From Elymus sibiricus (Eukaryota > Streptophyta > Magnoliopsida > Poales > Poaceae): a stretch of 64,000 nucleotides of DNA. Under the pieces are notes generated by a model. That model had not been told where the DNA came from. It was given only the letters and a program-made list of their open reading frames with translations, and did no database searches. Made by a program: the position numbers and the translations under genes. The stretch covers positions 238,978,166 through 239,042,165 of the forward strand of contig CM077666.1 in the NCBI GenBank assembly GCA_039707655.1, in the 5' to 3' direction. Shown one piece after another: positions 1-10,951 of the stretch. Each line of letters begins with the position of its first letter. Position 1 is the stretch's first letter.

Positions 1-416
1 CCACGATGAGAGGATCGTTGGTGATGTCGATGACTTTGATTTCCCCCTCCCGGAGGGAAGTATCCCCGGCGGAATCGCTCCGCCGGAGAGCAAAATAGCT
101 CCTGCCCAGGTTCCGCCTTGAGACGGCGGCGCTTCGTCCCGAAATTCTTCTTTTGATTTTTTTTCTAGGGCAAATGGCTTCATATAGCAGAAGGAGGGTC
201 CCGGAGGCCTGCCAAGGGCCCCACAAGCTTGGGGGCGCGCCCCCTAGGCTTGTGGCTGCCTGGTAGGTCCCCTCCTATTGATTCTTTTGCCAGTATTTTT
301 TATATATTCCAAAATAATTCTCCATAAATTTTCAGGTCATTTGGAGTTGTGCAGAATAGCTATCTCTGTTTCCCCCCTTTCCGGTCCAGAATTCCAGCTG
401 CCGGCATTCTCCCTCT
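1..416. other. Retrotransposon-derived non-coding sequence
   Basis: No credible gene is visible. The text resembles degraded LTR-retrotransposon internal or untranslated sequence of the kind common in wheat; that is recollection, not a search result. A GC-rich inverted repeat occupies about 221-255: arms CCACAAGC (221-228) and GCTTGTGG (248-255) surround a G5CGCGC5-type core. This could fold as a strong hairpin. The left end is cut by the window. Confidence 0.4.
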
Positions 417-1127
417 TCATGTGAGTCTTGCACAATAAGAGAGAAAAGGCATAATAATTGTGCCATAAGGTGAAATAATGATCAAAAACATAATAATTAT
501 TAGTAGGAAATCATGATGCAAATTGGACGTATCAATCGCCGGTGGAGCTTCTGACTGAGATGTCTCGTGGTCAGTGGTGTCACCGGTCTCTGACCTCGGG
601 GGGGATTTCGAATCTCCCCAGAGGCCGGAGTAGGTGACTTCGTTGATGGGTTGAAAGCCGGCATTTTCGTCCTTGTTTTTGAGGCAGAGTGGCTTCTCCT
701 TGCTGCTTTTGATGTCCGAGGCCGAGATGATATCAACCAGATTGGTGTCGTCGCTAGTGTTGAGGTCAGAGATGAGGCTGTCTTCTGGTGTGTGGGTGAG
801 GCTGTAGTTGCCGCAAACCATCGCGATGAGTTGAATGGTTGGTGAGGGCTCCTCCAGGTATGTGTGGCTGAGGTGACCCGCGGATCCCGCTAACCCTGAC
901 GCCAGTGTAGACCCTCCAGATTGGGGGCAGCCGCCGCGGGGCCCACTGAAGATCCTGGAGTGAAAGGGTGGGCCGGTGAGTTAATGTTGACCCGGGCCAT
1001 CTCATTGACGATGAAGGTGAGGGAGCCGAAGACTAGGCTCATTCTCGGCAAGAGGTCGCCGGGGGACGGAATAGATCCAATCCAAGATCGGTCTCCAGCC
1101 AGCGCCACCCCTACCTGGGGCGCCAAC
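417..1127 (-). pseudogene. Gag-like N-terminal fragment and PBS region (copy A)
   Basis: Read on the minus strand, this follows the LTR at 1128-1569. It begins with a primer-binding-like GTTGGCGCCCCAGG directly after the LTR end, then an untranslated stretch, then an acidic Ser/Thr/Asp-rich open frame (821 down to 417, 134 codons) containing SDDTNLVDIISASD. Copy B further right encodes a related SDNTNLVDVVSISDD stretch, so the frame was probably coding in the ancestor. It most resembles the start of a gag of a Ty3/gypsy-like element. No zinc knuckle, protease or polymerase follows, so this is a truncated remnant. The last residues (about 417-500) look like non-homologous read-through. Confidence 0.5.
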
Positions 1128-1569
1128 TGTCGATGCAAAATATCATCAGATCCCTCGGTAGGGGTCCGAGCGCAGCTGGAAGTCTTAGTCGGAGGTTGCA
1201 CAAAGGGTTTATCCAGGTTCGGGCCTCCGGAGAATAATACCGTACATCCTGCTTGCTTTCGTTATTCTTGGTGGATGGACACCTCGTGCTAGGGGTTACA
1301 ATGGTGTATGAGATTGCTATCGAGAGTTTGCCTATGTCAGAAAATAGATTATCTAGAGGGGTCCCCGACCTTCCTTTATATAGGCAGGGAGGTCTAGGGT
1401 TTACATGGTGGTAGATGTGATTTGGGGCGTTGCCACCCTTAGCCTTGGGGCACACGAAGGTCTCTGGTGCTCCCTAGGGCTTCTTCCTTGTATTGGGCCA
1501 AGTGGCCCCCTTGTAGAGGTCGAGGCCGGGCTCCCTTGAGAGAACGACCCCTGGTGCAGGGCACCGTCA
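1128..1569 (-). repeat. LTR of a short-LTR retrotransposon (copy A)
   Basis: On the plus strand it starts TGTCGATGC and ends GGCACCGTCA, giving TG...CA ends over 442 bp. It aligns by eye along its length with 3909-4325: shared blocks include AGGGGTCCGAGCGCAGCT or its variant, GGGGTTACAATGGTGTATGAG, a TATATA box near 1378 and a closing CACCGTCAG. The adjoining GGCGCCAAC at 1119-1127 is a primer-binding-site-like motif read on the minus strand, which sets the orientation. The family was not identified. Confidence 0.7.
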
Positions 1570-1863
1570 GTCATCATAACTTGTTGTAATGATATATCCT
1601 TCGGGGTCTCTGACTGGGAGGCCGCCTATGAGGAGGTCTGGTAGGCCCCGGTCTTCTCAGATGACTCCGACTCGCTCCAAGGGTCGGAGCAGGTGACCTC
1701 CCGAATGACTAGGAAGCTAGTGTTTTTGTCGTCATTGGTGAAGTCGATTGGTTCAAAATCACTACTTTAGTCGTCTGAGATTGATACAACATCGACCAAG
1801 TTCGTGTTGTCGCTACAGGTGAACCTGGTGATGACACGGTCCTCTGGCATGTGGGTGATGAGG
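1570..1863 (-). pseudogene. Gag-like fragment (copy B, distal part)
   Basis: This is homologous to about 545-800 of copy A. Shared text includes TGACTTCG/TGACCTCC near a GGAGTAGGTGA/GGAGCAGGTGA block and an acidic ATGATATCAACCAGATTGG / TTGATACAACATCGACCAAG stretch. Read on the minus strand it encodes NTNLVDVVSISDD but contains stop codons, so it is dead. It is joined to 3452-3908 once the solo LTR between them is removed. Confidence 0.55.
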
Positions 1864-1868
1864 AATTG
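1864..1868. repeat. Left target-site duplication AATTG of the solo LTR
   Basis: AATTG here is matched by AATTG at 3447-3451. Removing the insert and one duplication restores the reading through GGAATTGGCCGCAGACC. This parallels the uninterrupted copy A text near 805-830 (GTAGTTGCCGCAAACC). Confidence 0.9.
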
Positions 1869-2662
1869 TGTAGGATCGAAAGTATGTCTAGAGGGGGGGT
1901 GATTAGACTACTTGACCAATTAAAACCTAACCTTTTCCCAATTTTAGTTGTAGGCAGATTTTAGCAACAATACAAGTCAAGCATCACCCTACACATGCAA
2001 TTCTAAGAGTGTAGCAGCGGAAAGTAAGCAATTGCATATGTAAGTAAAGGAGGGGATCGGAGATTTCAAACGCAATGAAGACATGGTGGTTTTTGGCGTG
2101 GTTCCGATAGGTGGTGCTATCGTACGTCCATGTTGATGGAGACTTCAACCCACGAAGGGTAACGGCTGCGCGAGTCCACGGAGGGCTCCACCCATGAAGG
2201 GTCCACGAAGAAGCAACCTTGTCTATTCCACCATGGCTTACGTCCACGAAGGACTAGCCTCACTCGGGGTAGATCTTCACGAAGTAGGCGATCTCCTTGC
2301 CCTTACAAACTCTTGGTTCAACTCCACATCATGTCGGAGGCTCCCAAGTGACACCTAACCAATCTAGGAGACACCACTCTCCAAAAGGTAATAGACGGTG
2401 TGTTGTTGATGAACTCCTTGCTCTTGTGCTTCGAATGATAGTCTTCCCAACACTCAAACAACTCCTCACAGATTTGGCTATGGTGGAAGAAGGATTTGAG
2501 TGGAACGCAACTTGGGAAAGGCTAGAGATCAAGGTTCAAATGGTAGGAATGGAATAGCTTGATCTCAACACATGAGTAGGTGGTTCTCTCTTAGAAAATG
2601 TATGGTGGAAGTGTAGGCACATTCTGATGGCTCTCCTCTCTAAGAAGGGAGTGGTGGAGGGG

Positions 2663-2670
2663 TATATATA
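2663..2670 (-). promoter_or_regulatory. TATA box of the solo LTR
   Basis: TATATATA lies between GGAGGGG and GCCTCCAC. On the minus strand it sits about 40 bp downstream of the palindrome cluster and is followed by a pyrimidine-rich leader (CCCCTCCACCACTCCC), as expected for an LTR promoter. The core is palindromic, so strand is inferred from context. Confidence 0.5.
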
Positions 2671-2711
2671 GCCTCCACACAAAATCCAACCGTTACACAC
2701 TTTTGACCCAA

Positions 2712-3098
2712 CTCGGTGGCACCGAAACCATAATCTCGGTAGCACCGAACTGTGTAAAAGATATGAACGTTAGGAATCTCGGTGGGACCGATAGGAACAA
2801 CTCGGATGGATCGAAGTGCAATGGCTAGGGCAAACCTCATCTCGGTGGCACCGATTGCATCAACTCGGTAGGACCGAAGTGAAGCAATAAGGCAACAGAG
2901 ACTTGGCAAGCCATCTCGGTGAGACCGATTTGCAAAACTCGGTAAGACCGAAGTGAGTGCAAACGATTACAAAGAGTTGGCAAGGCCATCTCGGTGGGAC
3001 CGAGATTCATATCGGTGAATCCGATTTGTTAGGGTTTTGGCAGTGGCTAAGTCTATGTGAACTCGGTGGGGCCGGATAAAGAATTTCGGTGGGGCCGA
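2712..3098. repeat. Cluster of about 12 CTCGGT-N3-ACCGA palindromes
   Basis: Irregularly spaced copies of C/T-TCGGTGGCACCGA and variants start at about 2712, 2734, 2778, 2803, 2842, 2865, 2915, 2939, 2991, 3009, 3062 and 3085. The core is CGGT, three variable bases, ACCG. Spacing varies from about 18 to 52 bp, so this is not a simple tandem repeat. It lies upstream of the TATA box at 2663-2670 in the minus-strand sense. Confidence 0.85.
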
Positions 3099-3446
3099 GT
3101 TGGAATGTAGGTTTAGGACATATTTGGAGCAGAGAGAGTGGTTGAGGGTTTAGGAGTACTGTCACTAAGCACTTGAGCAAAAAGACCATTAAGCAACACC
3201 TCATCCCCTTTTAATAGTATTGGCTTTCCTATGGACTCAATGTGATCTTGGATCACTAAACCAAAAATGTAGAGTCTTGATCTTTTGCCAATCCTTGTCC
3301 TTAGCATTTTGAGGGGTCCACATCTCTAATCCATGCCATGCCAATCATTGAACATCCTGAAATCTTTAACTTGAATGGACATTAGTTCAATGAGATATAT
3401 GTTGTTATGAATTACCAAAACCATCAAGGGAGCAAATGTGCTTTCA

Positions 3447-3451
3447 AATTG
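3447..3451. repeat. Right target-site duplication AATTG of the solo LTR
   Basis: Direct copy of 1864-1868, immediately following the terminal CA of the solo LTR. Confidence 0.9.
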
Positions 3452-3908
3452 GCCGCAGACCATCACGACAAGTTGAGAGGTTTGTGCGGGCCGATGTAGG
3501 CGTGTGAGGCCAGAGCAGCCCCTAGCCCTCGTCTTCTAGGAGGAAGGTGTCGCCAACATGTTACCATCTTCTGGGTCCGTGTCTAGCGGAGAGGGAGTCG
3601 GGTAGCTAGATCGTCTGGAGGTCGGTGGTACGGATGTTGTGCCTGTGAGTGCCACCACGATCTGTTAGCCTTGGGGCTTCCGCGGATGGAGGTCGTCATT
3701 GCTGGCGACCATAGCGACTCCTTGGTTTGCGTAGCTTGTGCTATTTGGGCAGGCCGGTGGTTTGATGTTAACCCAGCCAGCCCCGTTGATGGTGAAGGTG
3801 AGAGAGTCGAAGATTAGGCTTTCTCCCGGCAAGAGGCCACCGAGAGATGAAGAAAATCCGACCTGAGATTGGTCTTCAGCCAGCGCCGCCCGTTCCTGGC
3901 GTGCCAAC
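3452..3908 (-). pseudogene. Leader and gag-start fragment with PBS (copy B, proximal part)
   Basis: Homologous to about 805-1127: both contain a CCATC(A/G)CGA(C/T)-type block, GATGGTGAAGGTGAG / GATGAAGGTGAGGG, CCCGGCAAGAGG / CTCGGCAAGAGG and CAGCCAGCGCC. On the minus strand it starts with GTTGGCACGCCAGG directly inside the LTR at 3909-4325, a primer-binding-like sequence. No intact frame survives. Confidence 0.55.
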
Positions 3909-4325
3909 TGACGGTGCAAAATACCATCAAATCCCATGGTAGGGGTCCAAGCGCAGCTAGAAGTCTTAGATCGGAGGTTCGGGCCTCTAGAGAGTAATAC
4001 CCTATGTCCTGCTTGTTTTGGTTATTCATAGTTCAGGGATACCTCGTGCGAGGGGTTACAATGGTGTATGAGTTTGCTACCAAAAGTTTTTTATCTGAGA
4101 ATAGATGGGAATGAGAGCTCCCTAGCCTCCCCTTATATACATGAAGGAGGTTAGGCTTTACAAAGAGGTAGATGTGATCTTGGCCGCCACCATCCTTGTC
4201 TTGAAAGTCAAGAAGGTCTCTGCGCCTTCCTTAGGGTTTTCCTTCGCCCTGGGCCTCGTGGGCCCCTTGTCAAGTCTGAGGTCGGGCTCCTTTAGATGAG
4301 CCACCATCGGTGTATGACACCGTCA
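3909..4325 (-). repeat. LTR of a short-LTR retrotransposon (copy B)
   Basis: Plus-strand ends are TGACGGTGC and CACCGTCA, with imperfect terminal inverted repeats TGACGGTG/CACCGTCA. The length is 417 bp, against 442 bp for copy A. It shares the TATATA box (near 4133) and the GGGGTTACAATGGTGTATGAG block with copy A. Many substitutions separate the two LTRs, so the element is old. With copy A this gives LTR, short internal region, LTR, internal region on the minus strand, a tandem arrangement. Confidence 0.7.
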
Positions 4326-4784
4326 GGCGTGTCCATGGGGATGACCATAGGATGCTACGCATCACGCCCACTCGCCAGTAATCGCCTTGTTAATATTCAT
4401 GTTATTCTAAGTGCGGGGATGGTAATAGCCCTCCATGTTCGTCATTTCATTCAAATTCCAAGAGTGGGACACTTGTTTTCCAATCCCATGCCTAACTGCT
4501 TCTCGATAGAGGGAGAAATTTTGCATTATGTTGCACAGGAAGGAGATGAAACATTCGATATGAACGAGGAAGAATTCTCCACGGATGAGCAGGAGGAGCC
4601 CCAAGATGATATACAAGAGGATGCGCCCTACACCACGTACGCTGACATCTACAACCTTGAAGGCTCCATCAACAACATGATAAATATCGCCAACTCCCTT
4701 CAATACAACACCACGTACATGGCAAACCACTTCTCCATGTGGATCCAAGGTAGGGCTCCGAACTACCAGCCGCCGACACAATGA
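4326..4784 (+). pseudogene. Retroelement-derived reading frame, C-terminal fragment
   Basis: An open frame runs through here (its nominal ATG at 4296 lies inside the LTR, so that start is an artefact) and stops at 4784. The distal 90 or so residues are acidic (EEEFSTDEQEEPQDD, EDAPYTTYADIYNLEGS) and end with FSMWIQGRAPNYQPP. It is followed by an untranslated AT-rich stretch leading to a polypurine tract near 6333. This resembles the 3' coding or spacer part of large plant gypsy elements, but I cannot assign a domain. It is not a host gene on present evidence. Confidence 0.35.
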
Positions 4785-6345
4785 TCTCATTGGTGGGCTT
4801 GCAAAAACTTAATCTAGGGGAGGTTACTTCCTCGTCTACATCAAGATGTGGTGGTATTTATTTGAATAAGTTGTAATGAGGTTGCACTTCAGCTCGCTGA
4901 GACCTTCAAACACGTGTGCTGCTTTGTTCCAACACTTTGCTTTTTATTTGATTTTGCCTTTTCTCACCGGTTGCATATTTTGCAAGTAAGCTTTCAAAAA
5001 CCCGAAAATACAAAACAAAGTAAGGTTTCCTTCACTTTGCTCTTTTTCTTTTGCCCCAGATTTCCATTCACAATTTCTTGCTAATATTTTATGCAGTGGA
5101 GTTGATCTATGCCAAGCGGCGAGGAACACACCTTAAGAAAGAGAAGTTTGAACATTCATAATATGTCCTATGACTCCCATCTTTTGAACTTGAAATACTT
5201 AGGGTAGTTGTAGCATTAGTATGTGTGAAGTATTCAAGTGAGAGTAAGTCTTGATAGTTAAAACAAAGATTTAACTTTGTAGATAGAATAATTTAGTACC
5301 CTTAGTTCTGTTTAATCTAGATAACCGACACTTGTTGTGGGACTAGTTTTTAGAAGAAAGTGATGATAACAAAGAATAACCATGCATATGGGAAAGTCTT
5401 TAAAAGGCTTGGGTGTTCAAAAAAAATTAGAAGGTGATATTTAGCGACAACTCAACCCCATAGTGTTTAATTTGATAGACTCAAGAGCACTTGTGGATAA
5501 AGTTGTCCAGAGGAACCCAGTTCAAAGGTGATCAAGATTATGCCAAAACCTATTTTGCGACACATGGTTCTTCAACTTATTACTGGATCCATGGCCATGT
5601 CAGTATATGTTGCTTTATGCCACGTAAATGTGACTTCGTCACCTCTCTTGATGTTATGTTGAGGACTCCGCTGGCAATGAATGATCCATCAGAGTTTCGG
5701 CTCAAATTTCGTCTATGAGTTTGTTCGGCTTTCTCTTGAGAGTGTGTGCATGTGGAGATAAACAAATATTGATCATAGATCTCGAAAGAGACAACACTTG
5801 GTCCATAGTATTCAAACTTAAGCCACAAAGAACCCCCCCTACTTGCATGTATCATTTCTTTGGCATAATCCTGTCACAGGACAATGAAAGTTTCACCAAG
5901 CAATGATTGAAAGAAGTGTTTGTGAGCCTTGATGAGGCGACACTATTGGGTGTTAGTGAGTTACTCTAGTGTCATGTTGTCGTTTACATGCCTTTCAACC
6001 CCGTAATATATTTTTTTCATTGCAAAAGAAATAAAAGCTCTTCCGAAGTGTTCCCGGCAAGCAAGTGTTAACTAGAAGAAATAGAATAGACGTTACTTTA
6101 TTATCTTGCCTAGACTAGCAAGAACTTTGTCTTGATTATCTTTGCTTCACTTCTCTTGCATAATAACCATGCCACCCCTGCAGCTATAGTAAGTTTTCAG
6201 GTGAGGAAAGCGCAGGGCTATCTAGGCATACCGACCATAAGTGAACCAAAACCTTATTGTTCTTTCAATTTTAAACAATTGAGTTCCTTATGATTGGCCT
6301 CTTGTTTGTTGCTCAAGGACGATTAAGGTTTAAGCTTGGGGAGGT
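4785..6345 (+). other. Decayed gypsy-like 3' internal region
   Basis: No intact gene. The stretch is AT-rich with scattered short frames (for example 5491-5718 and 5715-5906) that I do not recognise. Near its end it reads GCTCAAGGACGA, then TAAGCTTGGGGAGG. That arrangement, a GCTCAAGGACGAGCAAGG-like line followed by a G-rich polypurine tract, is typical of the 3' end of Athila-type gypsy elements in wheat (from memory). The polypurine tract is at about 6333-6344. Confidence 0.45.
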
Positions 6346-7640
6346 TGATGAGTGATATTTTTGCGTTGATCGCACTGTTGTTTAAATCGGATAATCCCAT
6401 ATTTCTGAGAAAATCACTTTGATATTGCTACTAATGACTAATGAATACGAATGATCATGAAATTATTTGTTTAATGTTTTCCTGCAGGAGAAGGGCCTAA
6501 ACATGGAAGGATATCATTTTATACAAGGAAATACAAAGTTTGATGGAAGAGGCAAGTCAATTGGAGGTGCATAAGACTCAACAGAGCGCAAGACGGCGCA
6601 CAGTATGAGTGCGCCCACTCGTACCACCTGCTGTCAGCACCAGATAGTCCACTTGATCAACTTCAATAAAGGGGTCGACGCCAGATATCAACATGGAGAG
6701 CACCACTCATAAAATGGAGAACCAGAACCAATCTTCCAACCCTAGCCGCCGCCATTTCCCATATCTCCATAGCCGTCGCCACCATCTTCACCGCAGGCAT
6801 TCTCTCCTAGTTATTCATACTTGTCATCGGTGTATCGCGTCCGGCAACTATTGTAAGACATATTATCAATCAATCATTCATATTTATGTCGTCTTCAATG
6901 AGTTCATGTTGTGATCCGATCGCCATGTGTGAATAAATTCGGTAAGGCAATGGGTTGAGGTATGGCCTTGCAACCCAATGTATTTGTGCAAGGGATCATT
7001 GGAATGACTTTGCATATTTGTCACTATTTGTATGTGTCTGATTGCAATGGAGTTCTCTCTTGTCTTCTTCTCATTCTAAGGCTCTACAGGTACCCAGGAT
7101 CTCGTAGATTGATCAAGGAGAAGGTAAAGAGCGAGGAGGATGTGGAATGCTATCCCGAACAGCAGTGAGAGAAGGGGTTAGTACAGTGGTGGAAAGCTAT
7201 TCCTTGTGGACGAATGAGGTGTAGTCATTAAATGCCCAATGCTTTTCTCTGAATATTTATTCTTAATAACCAAGGTAACTCCGCGCGATGGTAAGGGTCA
7301 TCGGTTGGCCAACTGACTCTTGATGTAGGTCGCACACTTGTCAAAACGTACTTTGGACACATCCCCCATATCATCGTGTCGCAAACACATCACAGTGGTT
7401 GTCTTCCAGTGCTATGTTTATTATCAAGATAAGATCCCATGAACAAATATAAGGTTGTGAGAGTAAGACCTCATGCCCATGCATGTTTTAATACTAGTGT
7501 TTACACTCAAAAGGCTGTTAAATGTCCGGTTGAAAAATTGGAATTTAATTCCTTAGCAATAACTTGTAGAGCCTTTGTCATAGTGCACATCCTCTCGTGG
7601 TTTCTATAATTCAGGGTCACTCCTTGAGGAAAAGGACAGG
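6346..7640 (+). repeat. Probable 3' LTR and flanking remnant of the gypsy-like element
   Basis: The sequence starts TGATGAGTGATATTT directly after the polypurine-like AAGCTTGGGGAGG. It contains leader-like text with an ATG-rich, proline/histidine-rich short frame at 6693-6914 and a second at 6962-7168. The 3' boundary could not be fixed: no matching CA end plus target duplication was found. The end given is approximate and may include unrelated sequence. Confidence 0.35.
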
Positions 7641-7921
7641 AACCTTCTGCTATCCAAATTAGATCTCAAAGGGCAACAGGTGGCAAAGCCTATGCCGCCG
7701 CCTGCAGGCGCCGGCCTCCCCCCTTCGGTTCCGCAACAGCCCTAAGTGAAGTAACAGAAGAAGAGACACATGTGCAATCATTTTGTTTTTTATTACCACA
7801 TTTGCATTACTTTGAGCATTTGCAGTAATTTGAGCATTTGTTTGTTTTAAGATATGTGTCAAAGGGACAATCATTTGGCCTCCAGCATTGTTGGAATCTA
7901 TTGGAAGGCAGCCACAAGTGG
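7641..7921. other. Unassigned spacer left of the CACTA end
   Basis: A minus-strand frame (7940-7659) contains a stretch rich in Asn, Ala and Gln followed by a basic tail, but it reads across the transposon terminus and is not credible as a gene. The three bases before the CACTA end are TGG (7919-7921), the expected position of a 3-bp target duplication. Nothing else is recognised. Confidence 0.35.
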
Positions 7922-8770
7922 CACTACAAAAAAAAGACACTTCCGTGACATTATGGCCCGAACGAAAACTTTTTGTGTCATGGTTGTGACACTTCTATGA
8001 CGATAATTGTCACAAAAATACGTATCATCATAGATGTGGTGGGCTCCAACTTCTATGACAAAAAATTATCACAGAAAATGGGTTTTTCATCCTGGGCGGG
8101 CCGGAGACACACTTGCATGACATTCTTAGGGCCGTCCATGACGTAAAAAACTGTGGTAGAAGTGAGGGCGAGGAAAATTTCGGGAGTTCCCGGTTACGGT
8201 GGGTGATCGGGGTCGAGCGATGTAGTGTGTTGTGCATTTCTCTCATACACGCGTGTCTACGTTCGAGGTGCTCGCTAACTAAACTCGAGCGAGGCATTCG
8301 CTTACTGAACACGAGCGATCGCTCTCGCCCTCGCACTATGTACTGAACCCGAGCGATCGATCCCTCGCACTACGTACTGAACTCGATCGATCCCTTCAGT
8401 GCTAACTGAACCCAAGCGATTCCTTCGCTGCTAACTGAACCCGATCGATCCTTCTCGCTGCTTACTGAAGCCAATCGAGCCCCCATGCAAGACGTAGCCA
8501 GCTGGTGTTGGGTTGTCTCTCGATGAACAGTGCCTGTTGCTGCCGCGCACGTGATACGTAGAACGAGTTGAGACTTTCATCGATCGAGCCCCTTGCGCGA
8601 GACATGGTGAGTTGACCTAGCCGGTTGGCTGGCTATGGATGAACAGCTCCCGTTGCTGCCGCCCGCTCGTATGCCCCACCCCAGTCGGTGGGGGTTGGAT
8701 GAACAGGACCTGGTAGTAGGCGGTTGTCGCTAGATGAACAGGACCCTGAGGAGGCCGCCACAGCCCTGCC
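7922..8770. mobile_element. CACTA (DTC) transposon terminus with subterminal region
   Basis: The end is CACTACAAAAAAAAGACAC, matching the CACTA(C) terminal motif of plant CACTA (En/Spm) transposons. The next 200 bp repeat the word ACTTC-T/C-A/G-TGACA near 7943, 7988, 8049 and 8110. A second subterminal repeat family occupies 8274-8480, and a third (GATGAACAG) occurs at 8521, 8638, 8698 and 8733. I recall closely similar ends in abundant wheat CACTA families (Jorge-like), but the family is not confirmed. No transposase is present in the window, and the other terminus is not seen. Confidence 0.8.
8274..8480. repeat. CACTA subterminal repeats, 7 copies
   Basis: Seven copies of a unit close to GCTAACTGAACCCGAGCGAT start at about 8274, 8300, 8340, 8374, 8401, 8430 and 8460, spaced 26-40 bp. 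Copies differ at a few positions (AACTAAACTC, TACTGAACCC, TACTGAAGCC). Subterminal arrays of short repeats are the known transposase-binding zones of CACTA elements; binding here is inferred. Confidence 0.75.
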
Positions 8771-10951
8771 AGTTACCTACCCATTATATATGATTACTCA
8801 TCCATGCAATTTTGACAACACATCGAAAGAAATTAAAGAAAATGAAAAATAGCTCAAAAATTGAAATCCTTTTGCATGGAGGCCTCTTATGTGCAATGGC
8901 TTGTGGGAAAAATAATAAACCGACAATACCACAAACTTTTAAAAAAACCTTCACAAACTGACCTATCTCCGATGAAGATCAATGAGTTTCAACCAAGATG
9001 ACCATCACCATGAGCATCTTCATGGCATAGTACTTGATTACATCACTATTTTTGGAAATAACAAGGGTGTTAACATTGTGAGCAATAATTCCACAAAAAG
9101 ATTGAAGATTTGGTTAAAAAAATTAATTTTCCATTTTTCTAGTGCTATGCATGAATTTTTTGTGAAGCAAGTGCCATAAATAAGATTGTAAATCGTGCCC
9201 TTACAGTTTTGTCCTAAAGTATACCACATGGGATGCCAACTGCCAATTTTTCATGAATTTCATAGTGATATTGCCATAATTCATTGATTTATTGAATTTC
9301 TGGCGATTTATTTCAAGTAATTCAAATTTGAACTGCAAGTGTGCTCTAGTTTGGTCCAAATAAATTCTGAAAAATCATTTTTACCTTCCACATTAGGAAT
9401 GTAGGCAGTATCCACAAAGAAAACTCAGTTACCCACCCATTATATGTGATTACTCATCCATGCAATTTTGACAACACATCGAAAGAAATTAAAGAAAATG
9501 AAAAAAGGCTGGAAAATTGAAATCCTTTTGCATGGAGGCCTCTTATGTGCAATGGCTTGTGGGAAAAATAATAAACTGACAATACCACAAACTTTTTAAA
9601 AAAACCTTCACAGAGTGACCTTTCTCCTATGAAGATCAATGACTTTCAACCAAGAGGACCATGACCATGAGCGTCTTCATGGCATAGTACATGATAACAT
9701 CACCATTTTTGGAAATAACAAGGGTGTTAACATTGTGAGCAATAATTCCAGAAAAAGATTGAAGATTTGGTTTAAAAAAATAATTTTCCATTTTTCTAGT
9801 GCCATGCATGACTTTTTTTGTGAAGCAAGTGCCATAAATAAGATTGTAAATCGTGCCCTTACAATTTTCTCCTAAAGTATACCACATGGGATGCCAACTG
9901 CCAATTTTTCATGAATTTCAAAGTGATATTGCCATATTTCATTGTTTTAATGAATTTCTGGCGATTTACATCAAGTAATTCAAATTTGAACTGCAAGTGT
10001 GCTCTAGTTTGCTCCAATAAATTCTGAAAAATCATTTTCACCTTCCACGTTAGGAATGTACGCAGTATCCACAAAGAAAACTCAATTACCGAGCCATTAT
10101 ATATGATTACTCATCCATGCAATTTTGACAACAAATCGAAAGAAATTAAAGAAAATGAAAAAAGGATCAAAAATTGAAATTCTTTTGCATGGAGGCCTCT
10201 TATGTGTAATGGCTTGTGGGAAAAATAATAAACTGACAATACCACAAACTTTAAAAAAAACCTTCACAAACTGACCTATCTCCGATGAAGATCAATGACT
10301 TTCAACCAAGATGACCATCACCATGAGCATCTTCATGGCATAGTACTTGATTACATCACTATTTTTGGCAATAACAAGGGTGTTAACATTGTGAGCAATA
10401 ATTCCACAAAAAGATTGAAGATTTGGTTAAAAATAATAATTTTCCATTTTTCTAGTGCTATGCAACACTTCTTTTGTGAAGCAAGTGCCATAAATAAGAT
10501 TGTAAATCGTGCCCTTACAGTTTTGTCCTAAAGTATACCACATGGGATGCCAACTGCCAATTTTTCATGAATTTCATAGTGATATTGCCATATTTCATTG
10601 ATTTATTGAATTTCTGGCGATTTACATCAAGTAATTCAAATTTGAACTGCAAGTGTGCTCTAGTTTGGTCCAAATAAATTCTGAAAAATCATTTTTATCT
10701 TCCACATTAGGAATATAGGAAGTATCCACAAAGAAAACTCAGTTAGCTACCCATTATATATGATTACTCATCCATGCAATTTTGACAACACATCGAAAGA
10801 AATTAAAGAAAATGAAAAATAGCTCAAAAATTGAATACCTTTTGCATGGAGGCCTCTTATGTGCAATGGCTTGTGGGAAAAATAATAAACCGACAATACC
10901 ACAAACTTTTAAAAAAACCTTCACAAACTGACCTATCTCTGATGAAGATCA

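Larger units (their letters stand above)
1869..3446 (-). mobile_element. Solo LTR (1578 bp) with TG...CA ends
   Basis: The insert begins TGTAGGATCGAAAGTATG and ends AAATGTGCTTTCA on the plus strand, giving canonical TG...CA ends, and has a perfect 5-bp target duplication (AATTG). There is no gag-pol, primer-binding site or second LTR inside. This is what remains after recombination between the two LTRs of a full element. The TATA box at 2663-2670 with a plausible leader to its left, and the end TGAAAGCACATTTGCTCCC read in reverse, suggest minus-strand orientation. A cluster of CGGT-N3-ACCG palindromes lies at 2712-3098. The family name is uncertain. Confidence 0.88.

Noticed and set aside
221..255. 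Transcription terminator hairpin
   Set aside because: GC-rich inverted repeat without a U-run, in a plant genome. Only a structural curiosity.
4296..4784. A 162-codon host gene
   Set aside because: Its ATG lies within an LTR and the frame sits in retroelement debris. Kept only as a pseudogene fragment from 4326.
5491..5906. Two adjacent short frames as a frameshifted gene
   Set aside because: No motif recognised, no homologous partner in the window, and the surroundings are decayed retroelement sequence.
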